Below are positions 26,072-34,866 of a stretch of 64,000 nt of DNA, one piece after another (position 1 is the first letter of the stretch; the number at the start of each line of letters is the position of its first letter). Made by a program: the position numbers and the translations under genes. The stretch comes from Streptomyces abikoensis (GTDB lineage Bacteria > Actinomycetota > Actinomycetes > Streptomycetales > Streptomycetaceae), in assembly GCF_014648775.1 (NCBI RefSeq), contig NZ_BMRT01000007.1, forward strand, positions 1 to 64,000, in the 5' to 3' direction. The notes under the pieces are model-generated. The model saw only the letters and a program-made list of their open reading frames with translations, did not search any database and was not told where the DNA came from.

Positions 26072-27493
26072 GTGAACCGCCCAGGCATGTCCGGCCCGCC
26101 GGACGGCCCCTTCACCGGGGAGCCGTACGGCCGCCCGGTGACGCCCCGCCCGCCGGGCCGCCGGCGGCGCTGGCTGCGGCGGCTGGCGGCGGTGGCCGCG
26201 GCGCTGGTGCTCGTCGTCGCGGGGCTGGGCTGGGTGCTCTACGAGCAGCTCAACAGCAACATCACCACCGACGACGAGACCGCCGAGGAGCTGCGCCGCT
26301 GGGAGAAGCAGCGCCCCAGCGCGCTGGTGCGCGGCGCCCAGAACATCCTCATCATCGGGTCCGACACCCGCAGCGGCTCCGGCAACGGCAAGTACGGCGA
26401 GGACAGCGGCAGCCAGCGCTCGGACACCACGATCCTGCTGCACCTCGCCGCCAACAGGAAGAGCGCGACCGCCGTCAGCCTCCCCCGCGACCTGATGGCG
26501 ACGATCCCCAGCTGCCGCAAGCGCGACGGCACGTACACCAACGAGCGCTTCGCGCAGTTCAACTGGGCGTACGAGCTCGCGGGCACCGCCTGCACGATCC
26601 GCACGGTCGAGAACATCACACAGATCCGGATCGACCATCACATCGTCCTGGACTTCCAAGGTTTCAAGAACCTCGTGGACGCCATGGACGGCGTGGAGCT
26701 CTGCCTGGACAAGCCCATGGACGACCGCGAGGCCAAGCTCCACCTGCCCGCCGGGAACCAGACGCTCAACGGCGAGCAGGCCCTCGGCTACGTACGGGCC
26801 CGCTACAGCCTGGGCGACGGCAGCGACACCGAACGGATGGGACGCCAGCAGAAGTTCCTCGGCGCCCTGGTGCACGACATGCACAGCGAGGGGGTGCTGC
26901 TCAACCCCACCCGGCTCTACCCGGTGCTCGACGCGGCCACCAAGTCGGTGACCACGGACTCCGGGCTGGACTCGCTCAAGAAGCTCTACGACCTGGTGCG
27001 CACCGTACGGGACATCCCGACCGAACGGGTGCAGTTCCTGACGGTCCCCCGGCGGCCGTACGCGTTCAACAACGCGCGCGACGAACTCGTCCAGCCCGAC
27101 GCGGACCAGTTGTTCCGTCAGTTGCGGCTGGACCAACCGGTGTCGGTGAACGCGCAGGTGCGCCCGGCCGACGACAAACCGCGGGACGACCGGCACGGCC
27201 GGGGCAGGTCCGGGCGGGATCCGGGGCCGGAGGGGAGCGACGGCTACGGGACGGAGAGCGGCGAGGCGCCGCCCGTGCCCCCCGCCACCGCCGCGCCGCC
27301 CGCCGCACCGCCGGCGCCGCCTTCGCAGGCGCCCGTCGCGCCACGGACCGCGCCCGTCCCGTCCTCGGCGCCGGCCGCGCCCCCGGCGGCCCCGGCATCC
27401 CAGGCACCCCCCGCGACCACGGCGCCCTCGCCGCCCTCCACCGTCCCGCCGACCTATCAGGGCACCACGGCGGCACGCGGGATGTGCGGCTGA
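26072..27493 (+). CDS. LytR-CpsA-Psr (LCP) family glycopolymer ligase 1
   Basis: A 473-residue membrane-anchored protein of the family that attaches wall glycopolymers to peptidoglycan from undecaprenyl-linked donors. A short basic N-terminus (PPGRRRRWLRRL) leads to one helix (about 32-52). The LCP domain then shows NILIIGSDTRSG, TAVSLPRDLMATIP and an Arg-rich ERMGRQQKFL segment that should bind the lipid pyrophosphate. The C-terminal ~110 residues are Pro/Ala-rich with no LytR_C domain. I start at the GTG at 26072, after GGAGGG; an ATG five codons later is possible. The first of three LCP genes in a row. Confidence 0.92.
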   Translation: MNRPGMSGPPDGPFTGEPYGRPVTPRPPGRRRRWLRRLAAVAAALVLVVAGLGWVLYEQLNSNITTDDETAEELRRWEKQRPSALVRGAQNILIIGSDTRSGSGNGKYGEDSGSQRSDTTILLHLAANRKSATAVSLPRDLMATIPSCRKRDGTYTNERFAQFNWAYELAGTACTIRTVENITQIRIDHHIVLDFQGFKNLVDAMDGVELCLDKPMDDREAKLHLPAGNQTLNGEQALGYVRARYSLGDGSDTERMGRQQKFLGALVHDMHSEGVLLNPTRLYPVLDAATKSVTTDSGLDSLKKLYDLVRTVRDIPTERVQFLTVPRRPYAFNNARDELVQPDADQLFRQLRLDQPVSVNAQVRPADDKPRDDRHGRGRSGRDPGPEGSDGYGTESGEAPPVPPATAAPPAAPPAPPSQAPVAPRTAPVPSSAPAAPPAAPASQAPPATTAPSPPSTVPPTYQGTTAARGMCG

Positions 27494-27519
27494 GCGCCAC
27501 TCAGCGCCACAAACGCGAT

Positions 27520-27549
27520 AAAACCGTCAAACGACCCGACCGGTTTTTC
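27520..27549 (+). terminator. Intrinsic terminator after LCP gene 1
   Basis: AAAACCG (27520-27526) pairs with CGGTTTT (27541-27547) and a short T run follows, the most classical terminator shape in the window. Confidence 0.6.
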
Positions 27550-27783
27550 GTCTCCGTGTTCTCTCGGCAGCACTCTCCACAGCCCTCTCCGCGAAGGGAT
27601 TGGGCAGATTGCCCAGTTGTAGGGGAGTGCAATTTGTCACGGGCGTCGCTTGACGCTGAACTGGGCGGATAGTGTGAGCGACCCGGTGCGCACCGCCGGG
27701 TTGACCGCGCACTGCACAGACGACGCTCCGAGCGCCTCAGGGGGGTAGGCGCCGCGTGGCACCGACGGAGGATTCAAGCGACC

Positions 27784-29547
27784 GTGGACGCGCAAGGCCG
27801 TGGGCGGGCGGGCGGTATCGACCCCGCCGACCAATGGGTGTTCGACCCCGAGACGGGCAGCTACGAGCTGCGTCTCGATCAAGCCGGGGAGCCCGCGACG
27901 GCTCCCCGTGAAGCTTCCGCCGCGGCCTCCGGCCCCGCCCCCCGCACCTCGCCCAGACAGGCCCCCGCCCGGCCGAAGCCCGGCGGCGGCCGTACCGTGC
28001 CGGGCCAGCGCGGCACGGCGGCCGGCGGCCGCCGGGGCGCCGGGGCCAAGGCGACGGCCGCCGGGCGGCGGCGCCCCAAGCCGAAGAAGAAGGCCGCCCG
28101 GAAGAAGAAGGTCCTGATGTGGACCGGCGGCACGATCGGCCTGGTGCTGGTGGTCTGCACGGTCGGCGGCTATCTGATCTACCAGCACCTCAACGACAAC
28201 ATCGACAAGATCGACGTCGGCATCAACAACAGCGTGTTCGACAAGGGCCCGCTGAACATCCTGGTCATCGGCACGGACAAACGCTCCGGCAAGGGCAACA
28301 CCGGCTACGGCGACGACGGCAGCGTCGGCCACGCCGACACCACCGTGCTCTTCCACGTCTCCGAGGACCGGACGAACGCCACCGCGCTGTCCATCCCGCG
28401 CGACATGATCACGGACATCCCGGACTGCCCCACCAAGCAGAAGAACGGCTCCACGAAGACCATCCCCGGCTCCAAGGGCGTGCGCTTCAACGAGAGCCTG
28501 GGCCAGGAGGACCGCGACCCGGGCTGCACCTGGCGGACCGTCGAGCAGCTGACGGGCCTGAAGGTCAGCCACTTCATGATGGCCGACTTCAACGCCGTCA
28601 AGGAGCTCTCCTCGGCGGTCGGCGGCGTCGAGGTGTGCGTGGCCAAGGACATCAACGACCGCGACTCGCACCTCAAGATGACCAAGGGCAGGCACACCGT
28701 CGAGGGCGAGCAGGCCCTGGCCTTCGTCCGGACCCGGCACTCGGTGGGCTTCGGCGGCGACCTCAGCCGGATCGAGCTCCAGCAGCAGTTCCTGAGCTCG
28801 ATGCTCCGGAAGATGAAGTCCGGCGACACCCTGACCAACCCCAAGAAGCTCTACGACCTCAGCGACGCCGCGACCAACTCGCTCACCGTCGACACCGGCA
28901 TAGGCTCCATCAGCAAGCTGACGAGCCTGGCCAAGGAGCTCAGGAAGGTCAATCTGAAGAACGTGACCTTCGCGACCGTCCCCGTCCTCGACAACCCCGC
29001 CGACGGCAAGACCCACAAGACGGTCATCCTGGACAAGCCCAAGGCCGAGCCGCTGTTCGCCATGGTCCGCCAGGACGTCTCCCTCACCGAGGAGAAGGAG
29101 AAGGAGAAGAAGGCGCAGGAGCAGGCCGACGCCAAGCAGGCGGCGCTGCTCCAGGGCCCGAAGGCGGAGCCCGCGAAGGTCCGGGTGAAGATCCTCAACG
29201 GCAGTGGGCGGGTCGGCGCCGCCCAGGAGACCGTCGCCTGGATGCAGAACAGCAAGGGCGTGGCGCACTCCAGCAACGGCGGCAACGCCGCGGGGGGCAA
29301 GAAGGACAAGACCCTGCTGGAGTTCGCCCCCAACCAGGCCGACCAGGCGCGCCGCCTCGCCGAGGACATGGGCCTCCCCGTCGACGCCCTGAAGCAGGCG
29401 ACGGCCGACGCGCCCCCCACCGCCGAGATGACGCTCACCCTCGGCGCGGACTTCAAGGGCGCGGGCGTCCCGGTGTCCGCGCCGAAGAAGGCGCCGGAGG
29501 GGATTCAGAAAGTCGAAGCCGACGATGAGAACATCTGCGCCAAGTGA
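27784..29547 (+). CDS. LCP family glycopolymer ligase 2 with LytR_C domain
   Basis: A 587-residue protein. About 115 residues of basic, Pro/Ala-rich cytoplasmic N-terminus end in KKKAARKKKVLMW, followed by a membrane helix and the LCP domain (NILVIGTDKRSG, ATALSIPRDMITDIP, ELQQQFLSSML). After a Lys/Glu-rich coiled-coil-like hinge comes a LytR_C domain starting KVRVKILNGSGRVG. Start is GTG with GGAGG 14 bases upstream. It likely transfers a wall polymer to peptidoglycan outside the membrane. The 290-base gap before it contains TTGACG at 27650, but I could not place a matching -10. Confidence 0.94.
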   Translation: MDAQGRGRAGGIDPADQWVFDPETGSYELRLDQAGEPATAPREASAAASGPAPRTSPRQAPARPKPGGGRTVPGQRGTAAGGRRGAGAKATAAGRRRPKPKKKAARKKKVLMWTGGTIGLVLVVCTVGGYLIYQHLNDNIDKIDVGINNSVFDKGPLNILVIGTDKRSGKGNTGYGDDGSVGHADTTVLFHVSEDRTNATALSIPRDMITDIPDCPTKQKNGSTKTIPGSKGVRFNESLGQEDRDPGCTWRTVEQLTGLKVSHFMMADFNAVKELSSAVGGVEVCVAKDINDRDSHLKMTKGRHTVEGEQALAFVRTRHSVGFGGDLSRIELQQQFLSSMLRKMKSGDTLTNPKKLYDLSDAATNSLTVDTGIGSISKLTSLAKELRKVNLKNVTFATVPVLDNPADGKTHKTVILDKPKAEPLFAMVRQDVSLTEEKEKEKKAQEQADAKQAALLQGPKAEPAKVRVKILNGSGRVGAAQETVAWMQNSKGVAHSSNGGNAAGGKKDKTLLEFAPNQADQARRLAEDMGLPVDALKQATADAPPTAEMTLTLGADFKGAGVPVSAPKKAPEGIQKVEADDENICAK

Positions 29548-29644
29548 ACCCTGACTATGGGCTTTCGCATCTCATAACGCAGTAATACTCATTAGGTACG
29601 ACACGCCTGCCCATCGGGCCGGACACCATCCAGGGGAGGGCCCG

Positions 29645-31384
29645 ATGCGGCAGAGCAGCGGCGTGCGGGGAGAGAAGTCCCGCGACGCCCGGGAGAGCGC
29701 GCCGGAGCAGAAGGGCGTCCCGGAGCAGAGCACGCCGAAGACCGCCGGCGCCAAGGGCTCCGGGGGCGCCGCGAAGGGCACCGGGACGGACGCCGGTACG
29801 GAAGCGGGCGACGCGAAAGGCGGCGCCCGCCGGCGCCGCATCGGCCGAATAGCCCGCTGGACCGCGCTCGGCGTCGCGGTCACCGTCCTCGGCGTCTCCG
29901 GGGCGGGGTACTTCTACTACCAGCACCTCAACGACAACATCCGCAAGAACAAGCTCAACCTCGGCGACAAGCAGCTCGACCGCAGCGCCGCCAACGCGGC
30001 CGGCCAGCGCCCGCTGAACATCCTCCTGCTGGGCTCCGACAGCCGGGGCAGCAAGGAGAACCAGGAGCTCGGCGGCGCCCGTGACGACGCCGACCGCCCG
30101 CCGCTCGCCGACGTCCAGATGCTCGTCCACGTCTCGGCGGACCGCAGCAACATGTCGGTGATCAGCGTCCCCCGCGACACCCGGGTGACGATCCCCAAGT
30201 GCACCGACCCCGACAGCGGCAAGGTCTACAAGTCGACCGACCGCCAGATCATCAACACCAGCCTGGGCAACGGCGGCCCGGGCTGCACGGTCGCCACCTG
30301 GGAGGAGCTCACGGGCATCCCCGTCGACCACTTCATGATGATCGACTTCTCCGGTGTGGTGAACATGGCCGACGCCGTCGGCGGCGTCCCCGTGTGCGTG
30401 GACGCCAACGTGCGCGACGACAAGTCCGGCCTGCGGCTGACCAAGGGCACCCACACCATCAAGGGCAAGCAGGCCCTCCAGTGGCTGCGCACCCGGCACG
30501 GCTTCGAGGACGGCAGCGACATCGGCCGCACCCACGCGCAGCACATGTACATGAACGCGATGGTCCGGCAGCTGAAGTCCGGCACCAAGCTCAGCGACCC
30601 GGGCCAGCTGACCGACCTGGCCGAGGCCGCCACCAAGGCCCTCACCGTCGACAAGGACCTCGGCTCCGTCAAGGAGCTCTACGACCTCGCCGACGACATC
30701 AAGCGGGTGCCGTCCGGCCGGATCACCATGACCACGATGCCGTGGACCACCGATCCGCAGAACCCGGACGCCCACGTGATACCCAAGCCGGGCGACGCCG
30801 ACAAGCTCTTCGCGCTCGTGCGCAACGACATCGCCCTGGACGGCAAGGACAAGAAGAAGGACGACAAGAGCCCGGCGCCCACCGCGCCGCCCGCCCGCAA
30901 GAACGACATCGCGATCACCGTGTTCAACGGCACCGGCACGGCGGTGGAGCCGCCGGCCACCGGGCGGGGCTCGGACATCGCCGCGTTCCTCGTCAAGCAG
31001 GGCTTCGCCAAGGCGACCGCCGACTCCACGCCCCGGGCGCAGGCGGACACCACGATCACCTATCCGAGGGCCGGGCAGCGCGCCGACGCCCTCGCCGTGG
31101 CCAAGGCGCTCGGGCTGCCGGACACGGCGGTGCGGCACTCCCCCGAGGTCCGGCAGATCACGCTGGTCGTGGGCGGGGACTGGCGGACGGGCACGGCGTA
31201 CCCGGCGGAAGCGGCGGCGGGGGCGGTCGGGGGCGACCCCGGCACGCCGGACCCGTCGGGCTCGCCCTCGGCCACCCCGTCGGGAAAGCCGACGGGCGAG
31301 AACAAGGCCCCCGAGAGCTCGGACCCGCTCAACGGCGCGGACGCCTCGGCGTGCATGAAGGTGAACACGGCGAACCGGTTCTGA
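29645..31384 (+). CDS. LCP family glycopolymer ligase 3 with LytR_C domain
   Basis: A 579-residue protein with the same plan as its upstream neighbour. A charged N-terminal ~75 residues precede a helix (VAVTVLGVSGAGYFYY), then the LCP domain (NILLLGSDSRGS, MSVISVPRDTRVTIP). A Lys/Asp-rich hinge leads to a LytR_C domain starting DIAITVFNGTG, and a Pro/Ser tail ends the protein. The ATG at 29645 has GGGGAGGG upstream. It is 97 bases after LCP gene 2; that gap is unusually AT-rich and may hold its own promoter. LCP2 and LCP3 share the segment YYQHLNDNI or YQHLNDNI just after the helix, which points to duplication. Confidence 0.94.
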   Translation: MRQSSGVRGEKSRDARESAPEQKGVPEQSTPKTAGAKGSGGAAKGTGTDAGTEAGDAKGGARRRRIGRIARWTALGVAVTVLGVSGAGYFYYQHLNDNIRKNKLNLGDKQLDRSAANAAGQRPLNILLLGSDSRGSKENQELGGARDDADRPPLADVQMLVHVSADRSNMSVISVPRDTRVTIPKCTDPDSGKVYKSTDRQIINTSLGNGGPGCTVATWEELTGIPVDHFMMIDFSGVVNMADAVGGVPVCVDANVRDDKSGLRLTKGTHTIKGKQALQWLRTRHGFEDGSDIGRTHAQHMYMNAMVRQLKSGTKLSDPGQLTDLAEAATKALTVDKDLGSVKELYDLADDIKRVPSGRITMTTMPWTTDPQNPDAHVIPKPGDADKLFALVRNDIALDGKDKKKDDKSPAPTAPPARKNDIAITVFNGTGTAVEPPATGRGSDIAAFLVKQGFAKATADSTPRAQADTTITYPRAGQRADALAVAKALGLPDTAVRHSPEVRQITLVVGGDWRTGTAYPAEAAAGAVGGDPGTPDPSGSPSATPSGKPTGENKAPESSDPLNGADASACMKVNTANRF

Positions 31385-31398
31385 GCGCGGGGCGGGGT

Positions 31399-31417
31399 CC
31401 GGGGGCCAAGCCCCCGG
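31399..31417. terminator. Two-way hairpin between convergent LCP3 and GT2 genes
   Basis: CCGGGGGC-CAA-GCCCCCGG forms a perfect 8-base stem in the 37-base gap between convergent stop codons. Confidence 0.6.
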
Positions 31418-31421
31418 CCCG

Positions 31422-32426
31422 TCAGGCGGTGCGGCGGCTGGCGATGACCTTCTTCGCCAGGGAGCGCGGGCTGGTGAGGAAGCCGTAGCCCCACGACATG
31501 TGCATCGTCGCCAGCGCCACCGGGATCCTCAGCCGCGCGCCGACCGGCAGGCCCTTGCCCGCCGGGACGGAGCCGGCCGTGATCGCCGCGAGGTAGCCGG
31601 CCGGGACGACCAGGCCCCAGGGGCTGACGGTCGCGCCCACGACGACGCCCGCCGCGATGGCGCACACGGCGGCCGGGGCCGCCAGATAGCGCAGGTTGAT
31701 CGAGCCCTGGTGGTAGCGGGCCACGACGTGGCGCCAGCGGCCGTAGTTCTTGTACTGCTTGGCCAGCGCCCGCACGTTCGGGCGGGGGCGGTAGGAGACC
31801 TTGAGCTCCGGGGAGAACCAGATCAGCCCGCCCGCCTCACGGATCCGGAAGTTCAGCTCCCAGTCCTGGGCGCGGATGAACTCCTCGTTGTAGCCGCCCT
31901 GCCGCTCCAGCACCTCACGGCGGAAGACGCCCAGGTAGACGGTCTCGGCGGGGCCGGCCTGGCCACCGGTGTGGAAGGCCGCGTTGCCCACGCCGATCCG
32001 CGAGGTCATGGCGGCGGCCACGGCCCTCTCCCAGTCGTTCTCGCCCTCGGCGTGCATGATGCCGCCGACGTTCTGTGCGCCGGTCTCGTCCAGGAGCCGC
32101 ACGGCGGTGGCGATGTAGTCCGGCGAGAGCATGCCGTGCCCGTCGACGCGTACCACGATCGGGTGACGTGATGCCTTGATCGCGGCGTTGAGCGCGGCGG
32201 GGGTGCGTCCCGTGGGATTCGGCACCGTGTGGACCCGGGAGTCCTCCGCGACGAGCTCCGCGGCGATCTCGTCCGTACGGTCCGTGGACGGGCCGAGGGC
32301 GATGACCACCTCCAGCTCACCGGCATACTCCTGCTCCAGGATGTGCCGCACGGAGGTGCGCAGATGCCGCTCTTCATTGAGCACCGGCATGATCACGGAA
32401 ACGGCTGGCAGCTGCTGATCGGGCAT
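31422..32426 (-). CDS. Glycosyltransferase family 2 protein
   Basis: A 334-residue enzyme with an N-terminal GT-A fold starting VSVIMPVLNEERHL. The DGHG segment in VVRVDGHGMLSP takes the place of a DxD motif, and EEFIRAQDWELNFRI contains the ED/QDW acceptor motif. Two or three hydrophobic helices near residues 240-300 anchor it to the membrane. The fold resembles succinoglycan- or dolichol-type transferases. The ATG start is MPDQQLP. It sits alone on the minus strand in the middle of five LCP genes, so it probably helps build the polymer the LCP proteins attach. Donor sugar and acceptor are unknown. Confidence 0.92.
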   Translation of the reverse strand: MPDQQLPAVSVIMPVLNEERHLRTSVRHILEQEYAGELEVVIALGPSTDRTDEIAAELVAEDSRVHTVPNPTGRTPAALNAAIKASRHPIVVRVDGHGMLSPDYIATAVRLLDETGAQNVGGIMHAEGENDWERAVAAAMTSRIGVGNAAFHTGGQAGPAETVYLGVFRREVLERQGGYNEEFIRAQDWELNFRIREAGGLIWFSPELKVSYRPRPNVRALAKQYKNYGRWRHVVARYHQGSINLRYLAAPAAVCAIAAGVVVGATVSPWGLVVPAGYLAAITAGSVPAGKGLPVGARLRIPVALATMHMSWGYGFLTSPRSLAKKVIASRRTA

Positions 32427-32665
32427 GGTTCCTCGGGGGTACGGGGGTCGGGATCACCACCCGGCGGACGACGGAAACGTCGGCCACGTTACCGCCAATG
32501 GGGGACCGGGTTCCGCCCCGCCCGGGTGGCGGAGTGGGCGCGGACGGCGTGGGGCCGCAGACAGATCATCGTATGGGCCTACGTTGTGTCCGCATGGCGA
32601 GGGAAGCGTCACACCCGTCCCTGCCCGTCCCCGGCTCGCCGCCCGATCCCCGCGGAGGTCCCGCA

Positions 32666-34162
32666 GTGACCGCACCGGCCCGCTCCCCCGCACCCCGCCC
32701 GGCCAACGCCCGCCACCGCACCCCACCGCGCCCCCCGCGCTGGGGGATGCGGCTGGCCACGGTCGCCGCGGTGGCGGTGCTGGGCACGAGCGGCATCGGG
32801 CACGCGGTGGTCTCCGGGCTCTCCGGCGGGATCGGCCGCGTCGACGCCTTCGAGGGCCTGTCCAACCGGCCCGACGGCGGCCGGGGCATGAACGTCCTGC
32901 TCGTCGGCACCGACGGCCGCGACCGGATCACCGAGGACGAGCGCAGGCGCTACCGTCTGGGCGGCACCGCCTGTCACTGCACCGACACGATCCTGCTGGT
33001 GCACCTCTCCGCCGACCGCGAGCGCGCCACCGTGGTGGGCCTGCCGCGCGACACCTACACCGAGATCCCCGAGCGGGCGGACGAGTTCGGCCGGGTGCGC
33101 CCGGCCCATCCGCAGAAGCTGAACGCCGCCTACGCCGAGGGCGGCCCCGGGCTGACCGTGCGCTCCGTGGAGCGGCTGACCGGGCTGCACGTCGATCACT
33201 ACATGGAGGTCGACTTCACCAGCTTCATGCGGACCGTCGACGCGGTGGGCGGGGTGCGGGTGTGCACGGTACGGCCGCTCAAGGACGCCTACTCCGGGCT
33301 CGACCTGCCCGCCGGCACCAGCAACCTCGACGGCGGCCAGGCCCTCCAGTACGTGCGCTCCCGCCATCTGGACGGAGCCGCCGACCTGGGCCGGATGCAG
33401 CGGCAGCAGCGGTTCCTCGCCTCACTGATGCACAAGGCGGCCGACGGCGGGGTGCTGCTGAACCCGGTGAAGTTCCAGGAGGTCGCCTCGTCCGTGGTCG
33501 GCTCGGTCCGCGCGGACCGGGGCTTCGGCACCGACGAGCTCGTGGACCTCGGCAGGGCGATGCGGAACCTGACCCCCGCCTCCACCGAGTTCATGTCCGT
33601 GCCGATCGCCGTGGCGGACTACCCCGTGCCGAACGTCGGCTCGACCGTGCGCTGGGACGACGCGGCCGCCGGCAAGCTCTTCCAGTCCCTGCGCGAGGAC
33701 CGGCCCGTGGGCGCCGCCCCCGGCTCCCCGCACCACACCCAGGACGCCAAGCCGCCCGCAGAGGGCAATCAGCCCCCCGCCGCGGCCGTCGACGTCGCCC
33801 CCGAGCGGATCCGCGTCCAGGTCCTCAACGGCAGCGGCCGCCCGGGGCTGGCCCGGGGCGCCGACCAGGCGCTGCGGGCCACCGGCTTCCTCACCACCGG
33901 CCTGCCGGCCGACGCGCCACCGCCCGCGATCAAGCACACGACGATCACCTACGACCCGCGCTGGGACCGCTCGGCCCGCTCGCTCGCCACCGCCCTGCCC
34001 GGCGCCGAGCTCCGGCCGGCGCCCGGCCAGGGGCCGCTGATGAAGGTGGTCCTCGGCGAGGACTTCACCGACGTCCGGCCCGTCCGGGCCAAGGAGCCCG
34101 ACCGGCCGGACCGGATCCCGGTGGTCACCGGCGACCAGGCGGTCTGCCCGGAGCAGACCTGA
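32666..34162 (+). CDS. LCP family glycopolymer ligase 4 with LytR_C domain
   Basis: A 498-residue membrane protein. A short Pro/Arg-rich N-terminus and one helix (LATVAAVAVLGTSGIG) precede the LCP domain, which shows NVLLVGTDGRDRI, ATVVGLPRDTYTEIP and GRMQRQQRFL. A LytR_C domain follows, starting RIRVQVLNGSGRPG. The GTG at 32666 is chosen because GGAGGT lies six bases upstream; the frame is open further upstream without a better site. GLHVDHYMEVDF and the Cys-containing TACHCTD segment differ from the other LCP copies, so this is a separate branch rather than a recent duplicate. Divergent from the GT2 gene. Confidence 0.94.
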   Translation: MTAPARSPAPRPANARHRTPPRPPRWGMRLATVAAVAVLGTSGIGHAVVSGLSGGIGRVDAFEGLSNRPDGGRGMNVLLVGTDGRDRITEDERRRYRLGGTACHCTDTILLVHLSADRERATVVGLPRDTYTEIPERADEFGRVRPAHPQKLNAAYAEGGPGLTVRSVERLTGLHVDHYMEVDFTSFMRTVDAVGGVRVCTVRPLKDAYSGLDLPAGTSNLDGGQALQYVRSRHLDGAADLGRMQRQQRFLASLMHKAADGGVLLNPVKFQEVASSVVGSVRADRGFGTDELVDLGRAMRNLTPASTEFMSVPIAVADYPVPNVGSTVRWDDAAAGKLFQSLREDRPVGAAPGSPHHTQDAKPPAEGNQPPAAAVDVAPERIRVQVLNGSGRPGLARGADQALRATGFLTTGLPADAPPPAIKHTTITYDPRWDRSARSLATALPGAELRPAPGQGPLMKVVLGEDFTDVRPVRAKEPDRPDRIPVVTGDQAVCPEQT

Positions 34163-34176
34163 ACCCGGCCTCTGCT

Positions 34177-34725
34177 TCAGTCCTCGATGCCCTCGGCGGC
34201 CCGGTTCTGCCGCAGCTCCATGATCGCGCGGCGCCGGGCGAGCCGGTGCGTCCGCCGGATCTGCGCCTCCTGGTAGCGCCGCCGGTCCCGCTCGGTCTCG
34301 GGGACCACCGGCGGCACCTGCCGCGGCTTGCCGTCGGCGTCGACGGCCGCGAAGACGAGATAGGCGCTGCCGACCTGGACGGCCGGCGTGGACTCGTTCC
34401 ACCGCTCGGCCAGCACCCGCACGCCGACCTCCATGGAGGACCGGCCGGTCCAGTTCACCTGCGCTTTCACATGAACCAGATCGCCGACGCGGACCGGCTC
34501 CAGGAAGGCCATCTCGTCCATGGAGGCGGTGACCGCGGGCCCGCCGGAGTGCCGCCCGGCGACCGCGCCGGCCACGTCGTCCACCAGCTTCATGATCACA
34601 CCGCCGTGGACGGTGCCCAGCAGATTGGTGTCGTTGCCGGTCATGATGTGGGAGAGCGTCGTGCGGGAAGCCGATGTCGGCTTGCCGGGTATCTCCGGAT
34701 CCGTGCCGCGGTCCTGATTGGTCAT
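34177..34725 (-). CDS. Acyl-CoA thioesterase, hotdog fold
   Basis: A 182-residue cytosolic enzyme of the YciA/BACH-like acyl-CoA hydrolase group. The motif GTVHGGVIMKLVDDVAGAVA is the typical helix of the hotdog fold, with the conserved Asp. A basic C-terminal extension of about 45 residues (RRTHRLARRRAIMELRQ) is helical. It hydrolyses acyl-CoA to free acid and CoA; chain length cannot be read from sequence. The ATG at 34725 has a GGGGGA site directly upstream. It is convergent with LCP gene 4, with 14 bases between the stop codons, and divergent from LCP gene 5. It has no obvious link to the wall genes around it. Confidence 0.9.
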   Translation of the reverse strand: MTNQDRGTDPEIPGKPTSASRTTLSHIMTGNDTNLLGTVHGGVIMKLVDDVAGAVAGRHSGGPAVTASMDEMAFLEPVRVGDLVHVKAQVNWTGRSSMEVGVRVLAERWNESTPAVQVGSAYLVFAAVDADGKPRQVPPVVPETERDRRRYQEAQIRRTHRLARRRAIMELRQNRAAEGIED

Positions 34726-34866
34726 GTCCCCCAGTATGCGGGGACCGCCGGACACCCGGCCGGGCGCCCGGGTGTCCGGAGAAGTGTGCATCAGCTCTGC
34801 AACAGGAACGCTCCGGTTTCCCACGCGCCCTGTGGACCGGCCCGCCGGGCGGGCACACTCGGTTGC

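Noticed and set aside
27650..27675. TTGACG with GATAGT/TAGTGT as promoter of LCP gene 2
   Set aside because: The spacers are 13-14 bases, too short for the housekeeping class.
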